A DNA stretch of 64,000 nucleotides. Origin: Penelope pileata. Its lineage: Eukaryota; Chordata; Aves; Galliformes; Cracidae. Made by a program: the position numbers and the translations under genes. How positions within the stretch are numbered: the first letter of the stretch is position 1; each line of letters opens with the position of its first letter. The stretch covers positions 280,501 to 344,500 of the forward strand of contig WBMW01005152.1 of the NCBI GenBank assembly GCA_013396635.1, in the 5' to 3' direction. This document shows positions 33,314 through 45,300 of this stretch, piece by piece. The notes beneath the pieces were generated by a model. The model saw only the letters and a list, made by a program, of their open reading frames with translations. It was not told where the DNA came from and did no database searches.

Positions 33314-36300
33314 CTGCAAACAGAAGAGTAATTTCTTTAATTTGGTATGTATTCACAGCACAAAGTTACAGGAGTTAAACTCAGAAGGTTGTAGGACATC
33401 TACAGGTTATTGGCTACTGTAGAAGTTAAATAAGTCTTACATAAATTAAAAGTAGCACAACAAGCGATGGGGAAAAAAAAAACAAAGCTTTGAAAAGCAA
33501 AACAAGCCTACGTCATTGCTTGTAGTGAAACATTCAGCTTTCTTCAGTACATGCAAAGCCTTTAATTCTTTCCTGTCTGAGGAGGAGGTATTCCCACAGG
33601 AAGTGGGCTTCCTACAGACTAATTCTTAAGTTTCTGTGAAGAAGCACTGACATCCCAGTTTTAGGCTAAAAGAACAACATTGTCATATTTTACACAAATA
33701 CCTCAAATACCTGGAGTGTTTTCCAGTCATGTTTTAGGAAACATGTCTAACATTTGTCATATCTCAGTTCTTCATTTAACATTGATTGTGAGATAAAGAA
33801 ATGCATGATTCAGTACTTTGTCAGAATTTGGATTTCTTCCAAGAAGTTGCAGAAGATCAGTCAGTAAGTACTGCACTGCAGCCAGGCAGATGTCTGGAAG
33901 TTGTAGTAGTGGTAAATACAGTTCATGTAATTTCAGTTATTTTATCTGCATACACAAAGTTTCAGACCCAGTGTTTGGTTACATAAGCCATACAGGAAAT
34001 AGCAAGTTACAGTTTCACCCAACGGGATCTGTTCCAAACCCTCTACAACAAACACACTTTGCTAGGAATGCAGGCACACCACATACACTACAGAACAAAC
34101 CCCTAAAGTATTACCTGTATTTTACATTCTGCTTCCACAAGCTGCAATTTGGTCTGGGCCAGCTCAAGCTCCATCTCTCTCAGCTGGTTTTTCAGCGTTT
34201 CCTTCTCCTCATCCGTGTCCTCATCTGAACCATCCTTGGCTGAACTAACAACCTTCACACGGCCTTCCTTGTTGAAGAACTCCCGGCAATGTTCACAGTC
34301 ATCCACTTTTTGCTAAAGTAAATACCTGCTTGTGAATGCTTGTACTGAGGTGCTGATCACAGCCTTTTCCTGCCCCTGCTCTAGCAGAGCAGCACAATGG
34401 GAGGGACCACTAACGACCTGCAAACTCTTAACTGCCAGGGAGTACAGCCAAGCAGGAGCTCCAGCCACCCCCAGATCCGTGGGCTCTCAAAACACTGCTG
34501 TACTTCTGGTAAAACTGTCTGGCTAAGATAGTGAGCTCTGTAAGAGACAGCCAGAAAGATCTCCTCCAGAAGAAAACAAGACCCCTCAGAACAATTAAAA
34601 TTTATTACTGCCCAGCATGAGAACGTGGGCAGAGGGATGACAGCCATCCATCCCCCCCCCTCCAAGATCTCCCCCTCTTAATCACAGAATGGCTTAGGTT
34701 GGAGGGGACCCTAAAGATCATCTAATTCCAACCCTCTGCCAGTCTAATCTTCTTTCCAAAACTGTAAGTCAACAAGGAATGTTTTTTCAACCATCATTTT
34801 AGTAATGACTAATTATGTGCTCTGTTATGATTTTGCTAAGAGATTTAAACGTTGTAGACTGTGATTCTATCTGGTTTCTTACCCGTATTTTTTCAATTTC
34901 AGCTTTATTTGCTGTTTGTTGCTTTTCCAGTCGCTCACTCAACTGGGAACAAATCTGAAAAGCAAAGTTATGTTACCAGACCATTTCTAAATGCAAATTT
35001 TATCCCAGGTGAATGCTAAAGCACAAGTAAATGCTACAGGAATATTAACAGGGACAGTTTGAGGGCTCTGAGAAAATCGGGAAAATTGGGATACTACACT
35101 AAGTTGTCTCATTCTATATATTCTCATTCTATACATATCCTTCTATGTCTATAGGGAAATATGCAGTTTCAACATAAGCTATTAGCAGTTTGGCCTTGCT
35201 AAAGAAATCCAAAAAGGTTAGGGAAAGCATGACTCTTGTTGCCTTTGGGATAAAAGCACCTATGTCAGGAGTAAGTAGAACTGGCCACCATGATCTCAGC
35301 AAAATAAAAAGCAAAACCAAGTGCAAGTTTCCTGCTTAAAATAGCTAAAACTTCTCCTCAAATGCATGGCACAGAAATCTCCTAGAACACCTGAGAAAGT
35401 CTTGCCATTTGATTGCAAAACATATAATCATTAAGTTGTGCTTACCTGTTTGTAGTCACCAATAATAGAGCTGTTCTTTTTGATCTCTGACTCTGCTTTA
35501 TCTAGTTCCCTACGACACATTTCCTTCAGCTGTAGGAAAAAAAGTACAAATTTTATACATTCGTACAACCTGAAAACAAACAGGTGGTATTTCCTCCTTC
35601 TCCCTAACCTCAATACTTTCTGCACAGGGCAGGACCCTACGGAAAATAAAGGTCTATCTTGGCTACATGCAAACAGGGAAAAGCTGGACTTTGGTGGCTC
35701 TCTGCTAGAAAATGGACTAGTTTAGAGTAGGAAGTATTAAAGGCACTGACAGCTGAAGTTCTGTGCTGCCTCTCTGTGCAGCAATCTCTGGCACAGTCTG
35801 TGCCTTCGCAATTTCGAGTTAAAAATTCACTACCCTATGAAGCACCTGACAGGAAAGCAAAGAATTCTGCTTTGCTGACGTCCTTTACACTACAGAGGAG
35901 GCACAAACATGACTTAGAACATTAAGCTCTTCCCACACTTGTCACTTTTTTTTCCTCTCTGTACCACACAGAAATGTGATGACAGAAATGCCCCTAACCT
36001 GAGCTGATTCTTCTTCTAGGCGCCTCTTTTCTTCTTCCGCATCAATCAACTTCTGCTTGGTCATTAGCAGTTCCTTATTCAGAGCATCTGCCTTTTCCTC
36101 TGCCTGAAACACAGAGTAGAGCACAGTGCTGAAGAGAGGCTTTCTTGCTGTGCTGATGCTGCTGGGCAGCCATGGACAGAAGCTCCAGCAGGACACTACC
36201 AAGAATGCAGTCTTTTCATTCTTATTAAAAGAAATCTGTTCATTATTACTAATAACATCATTATGATGAAAACTATTTTTCTGAGAAACACCATCTACAA

Positions 36301-39300
36301 TTCAAACTTTAAATGATAACAGAATTCATGAAAAATGTCTCTAGAACATCAAAAAACAAACACACATCCACGATGCCTACCAATGGATGTGATGCCATCT
36401 TTATCTTGTCACCCAGAAAACATTTCATGAAAAAAAATGTGTCAGACTCCTCACTTTTAAGAAAAGATATGTCCCACCAGAAAGCACACGACCCTTTTTT
36501 AGTACATTTTTTAAGAATAAAGGTGCAGAGCTGTAAAATCTTGGGCTGTTCACAAGCTACTCAGAACTACCTCTCAAAGTAAGACATCTTCTCCTGGCTT
36601 ATACACAGCAACTCAGTACTTCCCAATAGGTGCATGAATTCAACATAAAAATAGATCAGTAACTCAACCATATATAAAATGTTCAGAAAGTAGCTGAACC
36701 ATTTCCCTTCAAAGGAAGGAAATCAAACAGTGAATTTTAGTCCTATAAAGTCCTGCTGATCCTTTAAAACAGATGGCAAAGGCAAAGAGAACATCTTTTC
36801 ATTATACACGGTTTTTAAGCTGTTTTAAAGTTAAAGAAAACTGGGATGTGGGAGTCTGGCAATAGCAGAAAAATGAAGCCTATTTTCTGGTCTAGTGCAA
36901 AGGTTATTAAGGAAATTCTTGTATTTCCAAATGCTTTGCTTTGATCTTTTAGGCTGCAAGATTTCAGAGGCACTATGAAGGCATTAGAAAGGTGCATTAA
37001 ACAACGTCCTTTGGTACTTTTCTGTCAGGACATCAGGCTAGTAGAATGAAGCTTACCATCTCAGTTTCCAATTAGAGGAATTAATCAGGGTCCCAAAGTA
37101 GGATCAAACCTACCTATCTCCTCCTGGGGAATAACCTGAACGTTACCAACATCGTTTACCACCTTTGAAGGCACGAGTGTTACATATCCACTGGGGGATC
37201 TCAAAGACTTAGCTTAATTTTCTTTCTCTCTTAGCTCTCAATTCAAATGAATCAATATAAAAGCATAACTGGCTTATATGGGCTAAAGCAGCCACAAACA
37301 ACAGTTAATAACAGATACAAAAAGCTTCTTCAGTACATTTTTTTTTCCTGGAGTTCACCCTCTGAGTGCAACCACTGGGCAGTCTGCACAGCTTTCTGAG
37401 AGCTGTCTTTAATAAACTGAAAAAGCACAGGTAAAAGGAAGGGAACATAATGCTTTCTGAAAACGCTGCATGGAACATACTCCTATGATTCACACATTTT
37501 TAACACCATAGAGCAGCAGATGTAACAAATCTTAAAGTCACAAAACAAACCTCATTAAGAGCAACATTCCTCCATTAGCATCAACATTCACTAAGAATAT
37601 TAATCCAACGGCAAGTTTCTAGGAGACCACAGGAAACCTGAAGTTCTCTGGAAGCAGATAAACTGAAACGTTTTGAAGCCTGTCAACTCCTGCACTATAT
37701 GACTTTTGAAAGTTATTTTCCTTTGAGATTTCAGAAATGCACTTATCTTGGTGTACAAGGAGAATACCAAACATTAGTACTTGAACTTTTCCTCACCTCC
37801 CCAAGCAGACAGACTAAGCGTGTTGGAGCCTACTCGGTGCATGACCAATGCCAGCACCTTCCTGCTTTGCATGTCTTGCGAAAAAGCGTATCCTGAAAAA
37901 ATCTCCCAGACATGAGTATGTCATGAAGGAAACGGGAGAGCAAGCTTAAAAAAATTATGACAACAAAGCAAATCTGGAGTTTCCTCCTGAGGGCTCTGCT
38001 GATATGGGAAACAACCAATGCTGATGTTAACATGGGTGGATTTCAACAAGCCAAACCCAAACCACAGTAAATTTTTCGGAGTTGCCTAAGGTATCTGAGA
38101 ATCTGACTCCACTGAGAGCCAGACAGACTCAGACTTTCAAGTTTATTAGGTACTCTACCAAAAGCCCGTCTGCTCTGAGTTGATATTCATGAATACAGCA
38201 GCCATGCTATTATTTTGCTAACAATTCAAAGACCTAGCTCCTGCTGTACTTTCAATATACATAGAGAAGAAAGTCATTACTCAAGTACAGGCTTAGAATC
38301 TCTTCTCAAGTTTCTCTGAATGCTTTTCAGAGCGATCCGTATTCAGTCACCATTCCTGTTTCTTGTGGACATCTGACAGTATATATCATTATTCTGCAAC
38401 TTGGACACGGAGGAGAGGATCCTAACCCGCCCCAATCAATACTACCACATTCTGCAGCACATCAGGTACCACATAAAGGTGCTTCCCCACACCATGTAAT
38501 GGGAAGACCTGCATCTGCTCAACCTGTGGTCCTGACAGCACTACAAGTAGCCCTGTAGTCTCAGAAACAAACAAAGGCAATCCCTAACCCTGGAGGCAAG
38601 GTGCAAGTGCAAATACATCCCACGAGGAACAGGGAGCATGGGATTTATCAGCCCTGTCAGCAGAAAATGAAAAATTACAAAGTGCAAAAATACTCTGCGG
38701 TACCTCCAACGAGAAGAGCAACTAAAAATTAGCCCTTACGCTGTCTCAACTACAGATCACAAAAGATGTCTTACATTGTCTAAATCTTTCCGCAGAGCAA
38801 TCTTGCTGGTCACCAGTTCATGGGCAAGATCATCATTTTCTTGCTCAAGTCTCATGTTTGCTTCTTGTAGACGCCGGTTCTCACGCTATGGGGGGCACAA
38901 AAAAGAAGTCAAGAAGAAGTCTTACTGGGTGTTTATCTATAAAACACAAGTTTTAAACTAGTCAGAAAACAAAGAAAACAGCTCAAAGGAAAAAAAAAAA
39001 ATCAAAATAGGAATTTCCTGCAGGTACAGTGTGTTCAATCAGATTGCAGAAGGCAAGCATTACCTCAAATCTTTCTATTGGATCCTCCTGCTGAGCTTGC
39101 TGCTCTCTCATGGTATGATATTCCTTTTCGTATTTCTTCAGCTTCTTCTGGCTAATCTAAATTAAAGCAGCCCATTAGTTCCTGTCCAGAACATCAATAA
39201 AAGAATACACAGTTCACAAAGGGTTATGGTACAAGCTTTGGGCAACTCCTGTCTTCCACAAAACACAGCTAATCTTTTTTTGAGTGTCAAACCATTACAT

Positions 39301-42300
39301 ATGGTCGAAAGTTCTATTCCACTCAATATAACCATAGAAGTTCCCTTCCTTATCCTTTTGTGGAATATAAAAAAAAGTTTTTGAAGGGGATTCATAGGAG
39401 CATCCTACCTGAGTGTTCCTTGGTACTATAGAGCTGTTTGATGCCTCAAATACTACAGTGGCTTAGCAAAACTGAATCACTTGAAACCCACAATGTGTGT
39501 TTAATTTCTGACCTAACATAACGCTGAGGTTTCCTCAGCTGCTTTTTCAGCTGTAACATTTATGCTGAAGCGTTTACTTTACAAGAGACTACAAATGCAA
39601 ATGCAGTTTCCTGTTCTGTAAGAGTGGAGAAAAAGGTGGTATTAAAATTTAAAATTTAAATATTAAATTTTATGCACAGCATTCTGGTTCTACAGGGACA
39701 GAAAACACATGAAAACCTGCAATAGATCCTGACCAGCATCCAGCCATCAGGTAAATAATATCCTACAAGAGTTTAATGACATAGGCTGTGCTAAAACCAC
39801 TGTGAGCATTTCACATGCAAGGTAATATGTACCTAAATGAAATTGCTAGTAACAAAAGCTGCTGAACCTTTATTGTTATCTCAGTAAAACAAATAAACTA
39901 AACAGTTATGGATATGTTTTTCTCTTAAAAAAAATACTTTGTCTGAGAAACATTGCATTTTATATGTATAAATGCCAGACAATGGAAAACATGCTTTACT
40001 TTCTCCTATCTTTGGTTTTTATCATTAACAATCTTACTTGGAAAGAGCTGTAGAAACCTGGTAGCTAGGCTCCCCCTAGCGAGAGCTGCACAGCAGCATT
40101 TAGTCCAAGGCACTTCAGCTGACTCTTGCAGAAGCCAGCCCATTTCAGGGAGTCAGTTCAGCCCCACTGCAACTGCAGCAGTTATCCTTGCTAAGCAGCC
40201 CAGACAACTACTCAGAATATTGACCCTTTACTGGCCATACAGCCAGCAACTTCAGTAGATTATTTTCGTGCTCTGCCCCTGCTGAATGACTGCCCCAACT
40301 GCTTCCTACACCAGATCTCCAGCCATGGAAAGGTTGGCTCTTGAAAGTGAGGCATCCAGCCACATGAGAGGAAGAGAAGGAACGCACGCCATTACTCAGA
40401 CTTTTCTGAGCACATGAAAGCAGTGTTGCCTCTGGATACTAATAACGAGGTGATCAGGAGAACGTTTGCTATTGCCACTGGCTCTTGATGCTGGAACCCC
40501 AGAGCAAACCGTGCTCTGGGAGCCAGCAAGGGCTTAGGCCTTGCATGGTGACAGAAGGCAGAAATGAACACTGAAGTCCCACCAGTATTTCAAGGGCACA
40601 GAAGGCAGCAGTAACTCTGTTACCGTTGAGGAGTCACTTTAAGAAACTAGTGTTGTCTCAAGCTCATCATTTACTGACCTCCTTTTCAGCAGAATGCTGC
40701 TGTAATCACAATGCCTTAGCTAGACTACTTCTCCCTTCCTATAAATGATTTATTTCGACACCAGGCCCTTTTCTGCTCAAAAACACTTCCAGATACAACG
40801 CTGGAGATTTCCACTGACAGCAAAGGACTTATATTTTAGGTCAAACAAAGCAATTATGTGCAGCACTCCAATCAGAGGCAACACACATGGGTGATACAGA
40901 AGTGCTCAGCATCTCTGCAGAGCTCAGCAGTGCAGTCTGCACTTTCTCCATAACCTTCCATTTAACCCCCTGAAAGCACCCAGTACTCAAAGAAGCAGTG
41001 CACGACCTCGACTGTATGCTTTACCTATCTCACACAGCACTGGTAACGAGGGGAAATTTGGCAGAGTGGGAAGAGAAACAAAGTTCTTCAGAAACGTGAA
41101 GGGCAAAGGCAGTCATTACACACTACCTGAATCAGATGCATATGCAACGTCTAATCTGTGGCCACTTCTTGATTACTTCCTAATTTCTACATTGGTGTCA
41201 TAAGAAATGCTTGAGTTGTATGGAGAATATTACTATGCACACTGTTACTGCTCCAGACTGCCCCGAATGTTAATATACCAGGGAAGATGTGCAGTTATGC
41301 ACTGATGCGACAAAAGAATTTCTCTAGCAAATTTTAAGCAGCAAAAAAGATTTTGAACCATACCAGTATATTTGACCAAAAACTAAACTATGTCAAACTA
41401 TAAAGAAAGAATCACAGCTTCCTTAAAGTACACAGAAAAAAAAAGATCACAGTTCCATTTTAGAATTCAATCATTACATCTATAAGGAGGAAACAATAAC
41501 TTTGTAACGGTAACTTTTTCCTGAAATTCCATTTTCAGAGCTTATTCTGAAGTGCCAATGTAATGCTTATTTCATGGAGACGTATTTGAGATGTAAGAGT
41601 TAGTGGGCAACAAATGTAACAGCTCCCACCACCCATTAAAGCTACGCTCACAGGTGCTATCACCACATCCTTACCTTCATGTTACAAGCCAACTCCATCA
41701 GCTTTTTTGCATTCTCCTCTGAACGATATCTCTTGGGCAGTTGTACACGAAAGAATTTTAAAGCCCCTTCAAAGTCGGTCAGTAACAAATCATCCTTGGT
41801 AGTCTACAGGCAAGGAAAGAAAAAACATTAATCCAGAGCAGATTTTGAACAATTGCTGAATTCCCAGAGATAATAAAGCAACAACAGTTTTGTAAAGCTC
41901 CCAAGAACGTATCTACTTTTTGACCTCCTGCAAACAGTGTTTGTTTCTATTTCTGCAACCTTCTATTTCCCTGCCACCCCATCCCCCAAAAGCACTCTGC
42001 TGCACTGAGTATGACAGACAACAGCATCTGTAATACAGAAAGTTAACTTAAAGAAAAAAATAATAATTTTTTTTTAACAGGCATCTCAATTTTTGATACC
42101 TGTGCATGATGGTGCAGAAAGCATCATGCTGAAAGTTGGATACTCACTTTTAATAATCCCAGTGCAACGTTGAAGATAACACTTATTCCCTAAAGAGAAA
42201 AATAATGACAAAAGAAATTAATTTCTCAGTATTTACAGTCTACTTTGCCACTGCTTGTTAGAAGCTTTTTATTTAAATTGCCTAATTAATTATAAATAGT

Positions 42301-45300
42301 CCTGATAGCCAACAATAGCATACAACTTCTTAAGGGGTACCTTCAAGAATCAAGACACATTGCTCATCTTATTTCAAGATCGCCTTTCTTTACCCAATTA
42401 TTTTTCCATTCCTATTTTAAAACAATAAAAAAAAGTAAATGTTCACTATGAACACATTTCCTATTTATGAATTTAAAATGTGTTTCTAAACAAATAAAAC
42501 TGATTTTCTAGATACCATCTGTTGCTTTCTATTACATTGGCACATGGACAAAGTAAGCAGCAGACAGATAACAGAGAAAGGGTAGAAGCATTGACCAGGA
42601 GGTTTATGAATGCTGGAACACTTCAGTGTCCAAAACGCAGACAAATTGTGCCACTCCGCATGAGCAACTGCAGATGTGGTGGAGAATGCACGAATAATGT
42701 TAATCAGCCAGTGAAAAAGTAAATCATTAGATAACTTGAGGATAGGATCTTTTAGTACAAAATGTGAATTGTTCATTTATGTTAACGAGCTCCAACTCAA
42801 ATTACACTACTTACCCAAATACTACCAAATATGCAGTTTTAAACATGATCATGTACAAAATCTCAAAGTAAAGAATGTTGCTTTCTAAATATATGCTGGG
42901 AAGTATAAAGAGACTTCAAGTCTCCTGGAAAAAGGGCTCCAAGCTTGTAAAATGACCAGCACAGAAATGAGCTGAGCTACTCTACATGCCACAGCCTTCT
43001 TGCAATGGTGTTCTAGAAAAAAATATTATCATAGTGTACAATACAATTTAACAAACAAAGACAATTGGAATCTTTCACCCACATATTTGTGAATTAACTG
43101 ACAACCCATGAGCACTGCATGGAATTACATACAGATTAAACAGTATTCTATGAAATGAGATATTATAATCATATATATTCCTAATTCATATCTTTCAAAT
43201 GCTGAGAACTCTTTTTCCTTGCGAAAATGTAACACTTTTACATAAAAATAAGTATCACTTGTCTAGCTCTGAAAGAACAGATAGTAACAAGGATGTGAGA
43301 AACTGTCAAAAGTTACCAGCAGCGCAGGCCCCCGCTCGTAGCACATACCTCGCACAAGAGTAAGTCAATAATGTGGAAGACCATGTAGAGAGGGAATTTT
43401 GCAGTGAACAGTGTAAGGAACCACTGGGAAGCATACATGTGTGCTTCAAGGCTAATGTCCAGAAAGTGGTTATACAGATCAGGAATGTATTCCTAATAAC
43501 AAGAAAAAAAAAAGTTAATTTACACCATCTTGGAGCAGTAGCTGAAAAACCAAAGTAACAGAAGTTGGGCAGAACCCTCAGAGTGACAAGGAGTGCAGAA
43601 AGGCAGCTTTCTGCACCCACCCATGCCTGGTACACGTAGGATAAATAGCTCGTTTTGCTGGCCTCTTGAATTGAAGGCCCTGACCCATTCACTTCACAGA
43701 CGTTTGAGTCCCCACCTGCATGAGGCGCTCCAGCTGATAGAACTTGCAGTGCAAATCTTCAAAGTTTTGTTTGAAAAGTTCCCTGAGTCCATAATCAAAC
43801 ATGATTTTGACCAGAACACTGAAAGCTTGCTCTTCAGGCATCTGTGAGAAGAAAGTATATTTATCACGGAGCATTTTAAGTCTTTCACACCAGTTCCATT
43901 TGCCCTTACTGTGCATCTCCTCCCTCCTACGGAAAGGCCAAATTATTACTATTTTTTAATCTACCCCAGCCAGTCTGAAAGTAAACAGGAGTATTAACAC
44001 ACAAAATGAGGTTTGGTGTTGGAAACTCTTCACATTCTGCTGAATAAACCACCTCCCAGCCACCCAACTAAAAAGACCAAAGCAGCTACTTGTCATATTT
44101 GCTCCAAATCACATCAGAATCCTACGGATTTCGAACAGTCTAACTGTCACCTACGTAACTAAGACAAATGCAGTATTTTTAGAGGATGTTAAACAGGATC
44201 TTTCCCTTACTTTTAGCTATATATTTACCTTTTCAAATGACATCAATTACATTTCATGCTTATTTTTCAGCTGCCAGGAATAAGACAGATCAGTAACTGT
44301 TAACAAAAGCTCCATTTATCACAACTCATGATTGGTTTGGGAAAGTTCAATACCTCTTTTCCTGCCAAAAACTCATCCTGGCCTGTCAGTGTTTAGACAT
44401 TTCTCCCAAATATCAACATTCAGCTTTTACATTTCTATATTAATGTCTGACTTCAGGTTAATCACTAGTTCCTATAAAGACCAGAAAATCCATCTCAAGT
44501 ATTCTATTATCAATCTGCAGACGGAGTTTGTTCAGACTGAGGTCTTTGCTGAGACATACCAAACCAGTAGTGATGGACTCCTTTCCTACAGCACTTTTTA
44601 ATATCTATTTTCCCTAGCAACTGTACTCCAAAGGCTGATTTCAAAGAAACCTATTTGAAATTTTGCCTTTTTAATACATACTTTATTCCCACAGGCAATA
44701 CCTATTTGTTAAGGAAAGAATTCTAGAATAATGCACGGCCCATTCTCAACAGTGAGTCTCTCTAATTAACGGATGTTCAAGAAATGGACATAAGACAATG
44801 AAAAATCTAAAAGAAAGCACGTATGTGTGAGTAGAAGAGTTCAGTTCTCCTGTCGGAAAGTATCACCCTTCTTGATCTGAGTCAGTAGAGTAACAAAGAA
44901 CGAATTGGTCATCGACCAAATGTTTCATATGATCTTGTAGGTCCTTTACAACCTAGTGAATCCATGATTCTACGATATTACAGTTGCAATGAACTAAAAG
45001 GTGGTTGTGATCAGCCATCTGGCTAATGTTTCAAATGAACGGAGTTTGTGGTATGCTCCCCATCCTCCACTGACTTTACAGCATTATGGAAAACAATCCA
45101 TGAAGACCAGACTTCCACTGAAAACTGCAGAGAAGTCTTCCATACCTAGTTCTCACTGGTAGCAACAATCTCTAAGAATCAGGTGGGGAGAGGAAGCCTC
45201 AGAACACTACTGGCCCTAGGAACTGCTCAGTTGCAACTGCCCATGCTTGCAATACACACACTGATAAGAAGCAGATGTTATTTTAAAAAAGAATGATCTA

